Assembly (NCBI GenBank): GCA_012270585.1
Contig: JAAXIB010000088.1
Location: 2,419 to 66,418, forward strand
Reading direction: 5' to 3'
DNA length: 64,000 bases
Source: Nitrospirales bacterium
Lineage (GTDB): Bacteria; Nitrospirota; Nitrospiria; Nitrospirales; UBA8639
Made by a program: the position numbers and the translations under genes
Shown here: one piece after another, positions 8,963 to 17,640 of the stretch
Layout: each line of letters begins with the position of its first letter
Position numbering within the stretch: position 1 is the first letter of the stretch
Notes under the pieces: model-generated
The model's database searches: none
Told to the model about the DNA's origin: nothing
Seen by the model: the letters and a program-made list of their open reading frames with translations, nothing else

Positions 8963-10210
8963 ATGCAACGCGTCGTCTTCTTTTGGCAACAGAATCGAGG
9001 AGATATTCAAGGGTGGGTATTTTCACTTTTGTTTCATGGGGTCTTTGTTGGAGCGACTGTCTTGATGATGACCAACATCATGGAGGTCAAGAAACCGGAG
9101 CCCATTCGACTAGATATGGCCCTTTTAAAGCCCCCGCCGAAGCCCATTCAGCAGTTTCAACCCGTCCACAAAACTGTCGTGGAACAACAAAGAGTCGAGA
9201 GACAAGAGTTCGAAAAGGAAGTTTCAAAGAAAGAAATCGTCGACAATGAAATTGTCGAGCAACAAATCGAAATGAACAATGTGTCAAAACAAGAGGTTGT
9301 TGACCAGACTCTTGTGAAACAGGAGACGCTTACTGAGCAGCGCACAAAACAAACCACGGCCGAGCGAGAAATGGTGCAAGTGACTGATACAGTTGAAACT
9401 CAAGTTCCTCAACAACAGAGAGTCACGTCTCAGGCCGTTCCACGGGTGGCTGCTGCAACTCCTGTCACATCTGCCGTGTCCGTAAAGCCGGTCAGCAATG
9501 CCTATCATCGCCCGGTCGCCACAGTCGCCAACCACCGTCAAGTCGCCACAATCGCCCAACCAATGGTGAAGGGTGATCGTCAAGTCAAGGATGACCGTCA
9601 GGTCAAACGTCCATCGACGGTCCAAGACGTTCCGGTCGTTTCAGTCGAGAAAACCACGACAACTGAATTCACGACGCAGCAAATTTTGGCCAGCATCAAA
9701 AAGGTTGCGGCTATTTCCTCGGGGTCAGTTAGTAAATCCACGGCCCGGGTTCACCATACACCAACTCAAAGGTCCACAGCAGCCAAAGTCGTCTCCAAGA
9801 TTCAAGCCACCAAGTCTTTGGCCATTCAATCGGCGCCACGACAGGTTATTGAAGAAACCGCGCTAACGAAAATTCAGCCGCCGGTCATCACACGGGAGAT
9901 AGAGCAAAGTCCATTTGTTGTCACAGACTATAACTGGATTGCTGATACCCTTTCAGAAAAGGTTCAACGGCTCAAGCGGTATCCGACCCGCGCAAAAAGA
10001 CGAATGTGGGAAGGAACCGTTGAACTGAGGGTATCGATTCGAGCCAATGGTGAGATTCAGGATGTGCACGTACTTGAGAGCTCCGGGCATAGAATTTTGG
10101 ACCAGGATGCACTCAAGACGGTAAGGTTGGCTTCCCCTCTCACGCTGAACCATCTGGTTGATCGGCCCATGGTCATGATCGATCTTCCAATCGTGTATGA
10201 ATTGAATTGA
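8963..10210 (+). CDS. TonB-like energy transducer with Gln/Glu/Val-rich spacer
   Basis: 415 aa. A cytoplasmic stub and one signal-anchor helix (GWVFSLLFHGVFVGATVLMM, about residues 17-36) lead into a periplasmic region. The C-terminal TonB domain is recognisable: RLKRYPTRAKRRMWEGTV, then VELRVSIRANGEIQDV, VLESSGHRILDQDAL and MVMIDLPIVYELN. TonB spans the periplasm and transmits proton-motive force from ExbBD to outer-membrane receptors. The spacer is unusual. A short proline stretch (PPPKPIQQFQPV) is followed by about 100 residues rich in Val, Gln, Glu and Lys rather than Pro-Glu/Pro-Lys repeats. No exbB or exbD is present in the window, so the motor must be encoded elsewhere. Confidence 0.85.
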   Translation: MQRVVFFWQQNRGDIQGWVFSLLFHGVFVGATVLMMTNIMEVKKPEPIRLDMALLKPPPKPIQQFQPVHKTVVEQQRVERQEFEKEVSKKEIVDNEIVEQQIEMNNVSKQEVVDQTLVKQETLTEQRTKQTTAEREMVQVTDTVETQVPQQQRVTSQAVPRVAAATPVTSAVSVKPVSNAYHRPVATVANHRQVATIAQPMVKGDRQVKDDRQVKRPSTVQDVPVVSVEKTTTTEFTTQQILASIKKVAAISSGSVSKSTARVHHTPTQRSTAAKVVSKIQATKSLAIQSAPRQVIEETALTKIQPPVITREIEQSPFVVTDYNWIADTLSEKVQRLKRYPTRAKRRMWEGTVELRVSIRANGEIQDVHVLESSGHRILDQDALKTVRLASPLTLNHLVDRPMVMIDLPIVYELN

Positions 10211-10307
10211 TCGGTTTAGCCCCTCCTCCCGTTAACTCACAACAGATTTCCTGAAATCCGAACTTTTCTGAATGAACGGTTAGATTTGATCCTGGCCTCA
10301 CTTTATG

Positions 10308-10340
10308 ATATTGTTTTTGATTATTATTATTAAATTCACA
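10308..10340 (+). promoter_or_regulatory. AT-rich, weakly Fur-like promoter region
   Basis: The stretch before the first TonB-dependent receptor is very AT-rich, with runs such as GATTATTATTATTAAATTC (about 12 of 19 to the Fur consensus by hand). It is about 50 bases before the ATG, a typical operator position. The low match makes this a weak call. Confidence 0.25.
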
Positions 10341-10371
10341 TCGAAAATAAGTGTAAAGACTGAGGCACGTC

Positions 10372-12993
10372 ATGACTATAAGATCCGAAGCCACCTCTCG
10401 CCTAAATCATCTACTATTCATTGCCTGTTGTTGTTTTTTAACGGTTTGCGTCCTTCTCCTTCCTGCTTCGGGGGCCGCGGCCCAAGAATCCAATGTCACG
10501 CTCCAAGGATCCGAAGCCAAGGCGTTTTCAATTGTCCCTCAACCTTTGGGAAGCGCGTTGGCAGAATTTTCCAGTCAATCGGGTCTGCAGGTGTTATTTC
10601 CTTTGGAAATGACCAAGGGAAAGCAGTCCGCGGGGGTCACCGGAGAGTTGCTGCCGGAAGCGGCTTTGAAAAAATTACTGGAAGGGACCGGGCTGCATTA
10701 CCTTGTAACTGGGGTACGTACTATTACGTTAAAAGAAGGGGTGCAGCAGGCCGATTCAAGCACCAAACAACAGGATGATGTGGATACGGAACCAAAAGTC
10801 GTTCCGACGGCCCCCCTTCAGGGCGCCTCGCCCCCGGTCGTTCGGGCAAGCCCCATCACCGTAGAAGCTCTGCTTGAGGGGACGGTCACCGAAAGTTACC
10901 GCGCGAACGATTCGTTTGCCGCAACCCGCACGGACACGCCTATGCTTGATACCCCGCAATCGGCACAGTCCATCACCCGGCAGGTGGTGGAGGATACGGC
11001 TGCCTTTACCTTGGGAGACGCCTACGACTATTTGACCGGCATCACACGTGATAACACCCAAGGCGGATTGCAGGGAGATGAATACCTAGCACGGGGTTTT
11101 GAGACGCAAAACATTTTACTTAATGGCAATCGGACGTCGAGCGCATCGACATTGGACACCGCCAACGTGGAGCGCATCGAAGCCCTTCGGGGCCCCACCG
11201 CGGTGCTATTTGGCAAAGGGGACCCGGGAGGTCTGATCAACATCATCACCAAACAACCCCTGCTGGATCCGCAGTATCGGGTGAACTTGCTCGGGATGAC
11301 GGGCGTCGGAGGAAGTGACGGCAGTCGACTGTTGGGCGGACGAGGAACAGTTGATCTGGGTGGTCCGCTTACGGACGACAAACGACTGCGATACCGTCTC
11401 AATGGTGCCTTGGATTACAAACGCAGCTTTCGCCAGGACGTGAATGAAAGCGTAATATTCATTGCGCCGGTCGTGGAATACGAATACTCGGATAACACGA
11501 TCGTGAATGTGGAGTTGGTCTATCAAAAGCGCGAAGATACGTTTGACAGAGGCATATTTCTGGTCGATGGCCAATTCCTCCTGGATCATGATTTCAGCAT
11601 TGCCAAGGGTCATACGGGAAAGATCACAAAAGACTACCTCACCGGCACGCTCCGCGTGGAGCACGAGTTTTTCCCTGGATGGACCGGACGCTTAGGCGTG
11701 TATGGCAGCAATGACGTGAGGGAAGGAAAGGGAGCGCAGGCAGCGTTTGTGCCCCTGACCGGTTCAATGTTGTCTCGTCATCAGCGTCAAGTTGATGCCA
11801 GGGATCGGTTTTTCACCGTTCAGCCGGAACTCGTCGGAGAATTCCAGACAGGGTCGATCGGTCATACGCTGCTGTTGGGCCTTGATTATACCCAACAACG
11901 ATCGAGATTCCTGGGAATAGTCGGACCCAATAGTGCGCCCATCGATGTCCTGAATCCTGATTTTTCCGCTCCGATTCCTGCCGTTGATCCTACTTATGCA
12001 ACGCCTGGGTCCAGAGTCTCTGATGGAACCTTAGAGGGCAATACGCTGAGTTTGTACGCGCAAGACCAAATTGATCTCACTGATCAAATCAAAGTGTTGT
12101 TCGGCTTTCGCTACGACCACGTTGACGTGGAAAACACTGCTTACGCCGGGAGAAATATCGGTGGACAACTATTTCTTTTCCCCCCGGATCCCACTGCCTT
12201 TAATTTTAAGGACAGCAACATCACCCCTCGAGCCGGCATTGTGTATCAACCAACCAAAGAAATCGGGCTGTATGCTTCCTATTCCGAATCGTACCGCCCC
12301 CCCGATTACAGCTTTGGTTTCGCGGATGAAAACGGTAACCCCGTTGATCCGGAGACAGCCCAAAGTTATGAAGCCGGCGTCAAATTTTCGGTCTTGAATA
12401 AAAAATTGGGTGGGACCCTTGCCGTTTACCGTATCGATAAAGAAAACGTGCTCGAAAGCGTTCCCGGTAATCGGGACGTAAACCTATTTGCAAGTAGAAA
12501 TTTGGGTAAAGTGCGCGGGGAAGGAATTGAGCTTGATGTGTCGGGCGACGTGACCGAAAACATTAGCATCGGCCTGAATTATGCCCATACCCACACTCGA
12601 ACCACGGGTGCGACACCAAGCTTCCCCCAAGCCACGCTGCTCCGCAACGTCCCGCGCAATGCCGTTTCCCTGTTGGGTTCTTACAGGTTTCATACCGGTC
12701 CGTTCAGTGGGTTAAGGGTGTTCGGCAACATGGTGTACGAAAGTAAAAAGAAAACCGACACCTCGACGACCATTACCACGACGATTCCCTCCTATGTCCG
12801 CTACGACCTCGGGGCGGACTACCGGCTCCCCGCCAGGATGACGAAGAACCTGGGATCCCCGGATGACGTCAGACTCCGTTTCATGGTGGAAAATCTGACG
12901 GACAAGGAGTATTACACCTCTACCGCAGGTGCCTCCAATATCGGCGTTGGTGACCCGCTACGCCTCCGATTCTGGATCGACATCCGGTTTTAA
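10372..12993 (+). CDS. TonB-dependent siderophore receptor with STN signalling domain
   Basis: 873 aa and uninterrupted. A signal peptide ends near ASGAAAQES. An STN/secretin domain follows (about residues 50-125: FSIVPQPLGSALAEFSSQSG, ALKKLLEGTGL). Next come a possible TonB box around SPITVEAL, the plug (TPQSAQSITRQVV, VERIEALRGPTAVLFG, PGGLINIITK) and a beta-barrel ending LRLRFWIDIRF with the terminal Phe. This is the FecA/FpuA/FpvA class: it imports ferric siderophores and signals to an anti-sigma/FecI pair. No intact FecI/FecR is nearby; only a sigma remnant exists at 17380-17640. This is the only intact receptor of the four in the window. Confidence 0.92.
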   Translation: MTIRSEATSRLNHLLFIACCCFLTVCVLLLPASGAAAQESNVTLQGSEAKAFSIVPQPLGSALAEFSSQSGLQVLFPLEMTKGKQSAGVTGELLPEAALKKLLEGTGLHYLVTGVRTITLKEGVQQADSSTKQQDDVDTEPKVVPTAPLQGASPPVVRASPITVEALLEGTVTESYRANDSFAATRTDTPMLDTPQSAQSITRQVVEDTAAFTLGDAYDYLTGITRDNTQGGLQGDEYLARGFETQNILLNGNRTSSASTLDTANVERIEALRGPTAVLFGKGDPGGLINIITKQPLLDPQYRVNLLGMTGVGGSDGSRLLGGRGTVDLGGPLTDDKRLRYRLNGALDYKRSFRQDVNESVIFIAPVVEYEYSDNTIVNVELVYQKREDTFDRGIFLVDGQFLLDHDFSIAKGHTGKITKDYLTGTLRVEHEFFPGWTGRLGVYGSNDVREGKGAQAAFVPLTGSMLSRHQRQVDARDRFFTVQPELVGEFQTGSIGHTLLLGLDYTQQRSRFLGIVGPNSAPIDVLNPDFSAPIPAVDPTYATPGSRVSDGTLEGNTLSLYAQDQIDLTDQIKVLFGFRYDHVDVENTAYAGRNIGGQLFLFPPDPTAFNFKDSNITPRAGIVYQPTKEIGLYASYSESYRPPDYSFGFADENGNPVDPETAQSYEAGVKFSVLNKKLGGTLAVYRIDKENVLESVPGNRDVNLFASRNLGKVRGEGIELDVSGDVTENISIGLNYAHTHTRTTGATPSFPQATLLRNVPRNAVSLLGSYRFHTGPFSGLRVFGNMVYESKKKTDTSTTITTTIPSYVRYDLGADYRLPARMTKNLGSPDDVRLRFMVENLTDKEYYTSTAGASNIGVGDPLRLRFWIDIRF

Positions 12994-13110
12994 GTAGCCG
13001 TGGAGGTGTTATTTCAAAGCAAGACGTAACGTGGGACCCACGGGCTGCTTTCCTTCTCGTCTTAAACGAACACACCAGAGGCAGGAGATGAACAAGATAG
13101 GTCAAGCGCT

Positions 13111-14818
13111 ATGAACACGCAGGCTGGGCACTGTTTCGCTAGAGCAATACGGCTCATGCTGTTGTCAATAAGCGTTGCCATGCAAATCGAGATCGGTCTG
13201 GCTCCGGACGTCCTCGCAGAGAGCCGAAAAAAAGAACCGACCATTGAATTCAATATCGCTCCACAAGCGCTGAAGTCGGCGCTGAATGCCTTTGCCGTCG
13301 CAAGTGGGTGGCAGGTCAGGGCGTCGAGTGATTACGCGTCGAGCCAACAGTCTCCGGGCCTCATCGGCACCTATACACCCGAACAGGGGTTGCGCACACT
13401 CTTGGCAGACACCGGAGTCACCTACCGAGTCGATGCCGCACAGATGATTGTCCTTGAACCAGGGGCCATGGCCCAGGCGGTTGACTCTGGCCATAAAGAA
13501 TCATCAAGGGATCAACAAACTGCCAAGCAATCCTCATCCAAGGACGAGCCTGTTATCGTCAAAGCCGCACCTGTTGTCGTCGAAGGCCAGAAGGTCCGTC
13601 GCACTTTGCAGGAAGTCCCTGCCGGCGTCCGCGTGCTCGACGCCGAAAAGGCTGAAGGCGCGCGCGCGAAGCACGTTTGGTCATCCAAGGGATACCAAAT
13701 GTGGTATCCGAAAACGGCTCCAACGCCCCCTCCATTAGAGGATTGGATGGCTCGGCCCGGGCGATGGGTGGCGGGGCAGTCACCACCGGCGCAGTCAGCA
13801 GAGTCCCAACACTCGTCGATGGCGTGCCTTTGCCCCCAACCGTTGGCACCACCCTCATCCCTTACCACGCTTTGGGATGTCAATACGATCGAGGTGGCAA
13901 GAGGACCGCAAGCAACTTCCGGGGGCCGGAATTCAATCGCGGGTGCCGTGCGTATCGAGACGAATGATCCAATTTTTGACTTCGAGGGAGCTGCTCGCGC
14001 CAATTACTTTAACCGGGATGGGACGTTCGGTGGCGCTGTTTGGCATTCCTTTTCACCTGAAGATTAAGAAAAACGTTTTTATTCCCAGAGCCGGTCTTCG
14101 GTATGACGTGTCGGACGACGTCACCGTTGGGTACTTATATTCGAGGGGCTTCAAGCCCGGCGGGGTTGATTTCCGCTTCTTCGGCGGTCCGCCAGCAGCG
14201 GTTCCGTTCCAATCAGAATCGCTTGATAATCATGAAATTTATACACGTAGCGCATTTCTCGACCGGCGTCTGAAGGTTAACCTTAGTGCCTTCTATTACA
14301 TTTTTCACGATCCTCAGATTCGTGGATTCGGGGTGAGTGGATTATTCGGCAATGGAAAACAGGCAATAGGATACGGGGGAGAGTTGGAAATGACCTACGA
14401 ATTCCTGGACGGTCTCACGGCGATCGGCGGCCTGGGTCTTTTAAACACGGAAATCACCGACCCCGGTCCTTTGAACTCCGCGGAAAAAGGCGGGGAACTT
14501 GAGCGCGCTCCCAACGTCACGGCCAATGCCGGTTTATCCTACGTGTCGCCGTTTGGGGTCGATGCTGCCCTTTCGATGCGCTATGTCGGCTCATCGAGGC
14601 CCGCTTACTATGAACCGGAACTCGATGATTATACCGTGTGGGATTTTGCCGCAGGCTATGAGTTCTCTTTCTCGGGTGGCCAAAGCTTTCGCCTGGATGG
14701 CTTTATCAAGAATATCTTTGATGAGATATTTCTCACGGAGGACTTTCCTACGACGGGCACTCGAAAAGCCGTGGGACGTCCACGCACCTTCGGCATCACC
14801 GGAACCCTGCGATTCTAA
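13111..14818 (+). pseudogene. Decayed STN-type TonB-dependent receptor
   Basis: The first frame runs from ATG 13111 through a signal peptide and STN domain (IEFNIAPQALKSALNAFAV, LRTLLADTGVTYR). Near 13670 the plug moves to another frame (13677-13870: VVSENGSNAPSIRGLDGSAR, TLVDGVPLP). It then returns to the first frame (LWDVNTIEVARGPQATSGGR) until TAA 14065-14067. The C-terminal barrel continues in a third frame (AGLRYDVSDDVTVGYLYSRGF to the final TLRF at 14818). Roughly 250-300 barrel residues expected between these parts are missing. So there are at least three frame changes and one internal deletion. It is closely similar in layout to the receptor at 24047. Confidence 0.88.
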
Positions 14819-15481
14819 GTAAATGGCATTTTGCAAAACGCTTGGCGAGAGAATCCCCTAAAAGAATGAAGAAACTGTGGCGTTAGACACCGAAACACGG
14901 GAAGTGGCCACGCTGGTGTGGTCGGCGATGTAGGTGGGATTAGCGCAGCCCTTCGACTTCGCTCAGGACAGGCGTCATCCAACAATGCTGGACCAGATCT
15001 TAGAACCCTCTCCCCAACGTGGGAGAGGGCTAGGGTGAGGGGGACCGTCTTGCTGTCGGGTTACGCCTTCGGCTATTCCGACCTATTCTCACTGAACGCA
15101 TATAGATACGCAAAAAACGACCAAAGATGCACTTAAATGATCTAAATTGCACCTATAATGATGCATAAATACACTAAAACATGCAATTTGTCACAATCAG
15201 CATCCAGTCGTATCTGCCAGCCCCGTCGGTGTTCACTCACGCATTGCCGGAGCGAGGGGCTCACCACACCATCAGGGTCATTCAGATTTAGCCGAGGTAA
15301 CTGTCGATCTCTCCAAAGCAAGAACCGCCCTCCCTCAATACCCTGATTACCCTGATCGAATTGAAGATCAAAGACTATGCCCTTGACAGCTTTCTCATGA
15401 GTGACGCCAGATCGTCCCTTGACAGACCAGCTTCTTCCTGCTTTACTCCTTACAGTAAAGAGTAAAGATAGTGAAGCACGC
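14819..15481. repeat. Intergenic region with dispersed repeats
   Basis: 663 bases without a convincing gene. At 14946-14973 is a CCCTTCGACTTCGCTCAGGA-type repeat of the kind scattered in many bacterial genomes. At 15006-15029 is a 9-bp stem hairpin, CCCTCTCCC with loop CAACGT and GGGAGAGGG, followed by TAGGGTGAGGG. The same hairpin recurs at 36788 and 60357. The minus-strand frame at 15142-15507 has no family resemblance and I do not call it. An AT-rich stretch (15120-15190) precedes the AbrB-type gene. Confidence 0.6.
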
Positions 15482-15706
15482 GTGAACGTCAGTAAGTTAT
15501 CAGCCAAGGGTCAGGTCACTCTTCCGCGTAAAGTACGCGAACGCTTGGGCGCAAAGCCCGGCGACCTCATTGGGTATGAGATCAAAAACGGCGTCGTGAC
15601 GCTTCGGCGCCTTCTACCCTTTGATGCAGCCTTTCATGCCGCGCTCTCCACCACGATGGATGAATGGACAACGCCGGAGGATGATGAGGCATTCCGTGAT
15701 TTGTAA
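15482..15706 (+). CDS. AbrB/SpoVT-type antitoxin
   Basis: 74 aa from GTG 15482. It starts VNVSKLSAKGQVTLPRKVRERLGAKPGDLIGYEI, the swapped-hairpin AbrB DNA-binding fold, then has an acidic C-terminus (DEWTTPEDDEAFRDL) that would wrap the toxin. The frame is open upstream to 15401 but that part is not family-like. It overlaps the MazF-like toxin gene by about 23 bases. Confidence 0.8.
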   Translation: MNVSKLSAKGQVTLPRKVRERLGAKPGDLIGYEIKNGVVTLRRLLPFDAAFHAALSTTMDEWTTPEDDEAFRDL

Positions 15707-16025
15707 ACAGTGGAATGTGGTCGTTGTGCCCTTTCCATTCACGGAACAGGCGGGCACCAAGCGTCGTCCGGCCCTGGTGCTCAGCAAAAAAACATTCAAT
15801 GATCATGGCTACACGCTCTTGCTCATGATCACGACCAAGGCCCACCAGGCGTGGCCAGGCGACACCGAAATCACACACTTTCAAATCTCCGGCCTCTCCA
15901 GGACCTGTGTGGTTCGCCTCAAAGCCTTCACGCTTGACAATCGCCTGATACTCAAACGGCTCGGTGCCTTGTCCGCCCGAGACCGTCGTCTGGTTGCTCA
16001 GCACGTCCAGCAATACCTCATCTGA
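15684..16025 (+). CDS. MazF/PemK-like toxin
   Basis: 113 aa from the ATG at 15684 (an adjacent ATG at 15681 is equally possible; GGAGG lies immediately upstream). The family pattern is visible: WNVVVVPFPFTEQAGTKRRPALVLS, then ITTKAHQAWPGDTEI and LSRTCVVRLKAFTLDNRLI and LGALSARDRRLV. MazF/PemK proteins are sequence-specific mRNA interferases. The gene is intact, paired with the AbrB-type antitoxin, and is the first of three toxin-antitoxin loci in under 2 kb. Confidence 0.82.
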   Translation: MRHSVICKQWNVVVVPFPFTEQAGTKRRPALVLSKKTFNDHGYTLLLMITTKAHQAWPGDTEITHFQISGLSRTCVVRLKAFTLDNRLILKRLGALSARDRRLVAQHVQQYLI

Positions 16026-16154
16026 TCAACACATACCGAGACAGCGTCATCTTAAAAATATATCAAGGTCTTAAAATTTCCCTTGACCAATTATTACATT
16101 AATGTAATTATAGCTTTTGTGTAATATTCTGAATTTTAGAGGGCGCTTGGCTGG

Positions 16155-16283
16155 ATGCAAGAATGGACGATTATTTACCGCCCGCGCTATGACACCTGGT
16201 TTAAAAAATGTGGGGAGCCGTTACAGAACGAAATTCTGGCTCATCTTGAGGTTTTGAAAATACTGGGACCGAATTACCGATGA
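16155..16283 (+). pseudogene. HigB/RelE-type toxin reduced to 42 codons
   Basis: A frame from ATG 16155 starts MQEWTIIYRPRYDTWFKK and continues EILAHLEVLKILGPN, the N-terminal third of a phage-derived Gp49/HigB-like toxin normally about 110-120 aa. It ends NYR-stop, with TGA 16281-16283 overlapping the antitoxin ATG at 16280. The catalytic C-terminal sheet is absent, yet the stop/start overlap is intact, so an internal deletion removing the middle and end of the protein is the simplest reading. Confidence 0.7.
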
Positions 16284-16621
16284 CTACGCACAAGGAATTT
16301 ATGGCGCCGCTGCAAAAAAAACGCCGCAAGGCGATTGAAGATCGCGCAGCGGAAATTCTTGTTGAAGAGATGACGCTCCAGCAGTTGCGCAAGGCGCGTG
16401 ACCGGTCTCAGGAGACAACTGCAGAAGCGTTAGGTCTCAAGCAGGCAGCCGTCTCACGTATGGAAAACCGCGATGACATGCGAATTTCCACGCTTCGTCA
16501 ATACGTTCACGCCCTGGGCGGTGAACTTGAATTTTATGCCCGTTTTAAGGAGCGTGGCAAAAAAGCCCGTCTGGTCCGCATTCGGAATAAAAACACCGAT
16601 GAAATCCATACCACTCTTTGA
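16280..16621 (+). CDS. XRE-family antitoxin (partner of truncated HigB-like toxin)
   Basis: 113 aa. A basic N-terminus leads to a compact HTH: LQQLRKARDRSQETTAEALGLKQAAVSRMENR, followed by ISTLRQYVHALGGELEFYARF. This is the HigA-like protein usually encoded directly after Gp49-type toxins. Its toxin partner is truncated, so it is now an orphan antitoxin or a repressor. Confidence 0.8.
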   Translation: MTTHKEFMAPLQKKRRKAIEDRAAEILVEEMTLQQLRKARDRSQETTAEALGLKQAAVSRMENRDDMRISTLRQYVHALGGELEFYARFKERGKKARLVRIRNKNTDEIHTTL

Positions 16622-16790
16622 TCCTTGGTCAAAAGAGGGTCACCGTAAGCTAAAAATCCGAAGATTAGGAAATACCCACACCTGAGGTCGGAAAATCGCT
16701 GATCCCGTGGACCAAAGATCGGAGGCCTCTGAGCGAGTTGCACCGAATCTTCCACAGACGACGTTGACACGCTGGCGTCTCAAATTTACC

Positions 16791-17027
16791 ATGAATGTTA
16801 TGAGTAGAGCGAAGGAGATACACGATCAGGCCATGGCGTTGTCGGCTAGCGAACGCGCGAGTCTTGCGCATGACCTCATTTTAAGTCTGGACGATCCATC
16901 AGCCTTTGACCTCAGTCCGGCCTACGAAGCCGAGATCCAACGTCGACTCCAAATGATGAAGGAAGGAAGCGCGATGGGTCGTCGAGCTGAGGAAGTCTTC
17001 ACTGATATTAAGGCCAAGTTTTCGTGA
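16791..17027 (+). CDS. Addiction-module antitoxin (PF09720-like)
   Basis: About 78 aa from ATG 16791 (ATG 16800 also possible). Features include AKEIHDQAMALSASERASLAHDLILSLDD and the conserved tail AEEVFTDIKAKFS, typical of the short RelB-like addiction module component that precedes ParE/RelE toxins. Its stop TGA overlaps the GTG of the toxin remnant. The frame is open upstream to 16707 but not family-like there. Confidence 0.75.
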   Translation: MNVMSRAKEIHDQAMALSASERASLAHDLILSLDDPSAFDLSPAYEAEIQRRLQMMKEGSAMGRRAEEVFTDIKAKFS

Positions 17028-17320
17028 TTGCAGCGACCATCCTCCATGAAGCCGAGGTGGAGCTTTGGGAGGCAGTCGCGTACTATGAAAAACAAAGCGT
17101 GGGACTAGGCCTTGATTTCGAGGCGGAAGTCGAGTAGACCATTCGCACGATTCGCCATTTTCCAGAAAGCTGCTCTCTCCGCGAAGATGGTACTCATCGA
17201 CGTCTGATTGAGCGCTTCCCTTATCTGATTATCTACACATATCTGAAGGATCATATCTGGATCGTAGCATTCGCCCACTGTAAGCGAAAGCCAGGCTTTT
17301 GGCAGGATCGATTGGGCTAG
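17024..17320 (+). pseudogene. ParE/RelE-type toxin with internal amber stop
   Basis: From GTG 17024 the frame reads ILHEAEVELWEAVAYYEKQS and GLGLDFEAEVE. It is then interrupted by TAG at 17135-17137, and continues in the same frame with TIRTIRHFPES, RRLIERFPYLIIYTYL, IWIVAFAHCKRKPGFW to TAG 17318-17320. Read through, it is a normal 98-aa ParE-like toxin. A single base change (CAG to TAG) explains the stop. The antitoxin upstream is intact. Confidence 0.85.
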
Positions 17321-17379
17321 AAAAGGCTTAAAAAAAACCTTCCATTCAAATTTCGCGGCACCACATAAGCCCCAATAAG

Positions 17380-17640
17380 TCAATACGCATGCCTGACCCC
17401 AATTTCTCTTTCCGGCAACGGGCATCGAACATGCATCGCTTCATCCAATGGCCCCGCCACGTTCGGTCCTCCCTTATGGGCTCGCAAATGATCAATGGCG
17501 AGATTGGTGGCGGTCCGGTACAAGAGCGCGCGGGGATAGGTGATCGCACTAATTTTGACGATATTCACCAGACGCAAATACGTTTCCTGCGCCAAATCCG
17601 CAACGATCTCAGTCGCATGCGCTCAGGAGTTCGGCACGTA
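17380..17640 (-). pseudogene. FecI-type ECF sigma factor remnant
   Basis: The minus-strand frame contains sigma-70 region 2 of an ECF factor: DLAQETYLRLVNI followed by PRALLYRTATNLAIDHLRAH. The preceding part of a sigma factor is out of frame, and the last 25 or so residues of the small membrane protein at 17609 (KQVQIEAEQDSERP) may derive from it. Region 4 with its HTH is missing. FecI-like sigma factors normally partner STN-type receptors such as that at 10372. Confidence 0.65.

Noticed and set aside
15142-15507. 121-codon minus-strand frame in the gap before the AbrB/MazF genes
   Set aside because: No family resemblance, no start signal, and it overlaps the AbrB 5' region and repeats.
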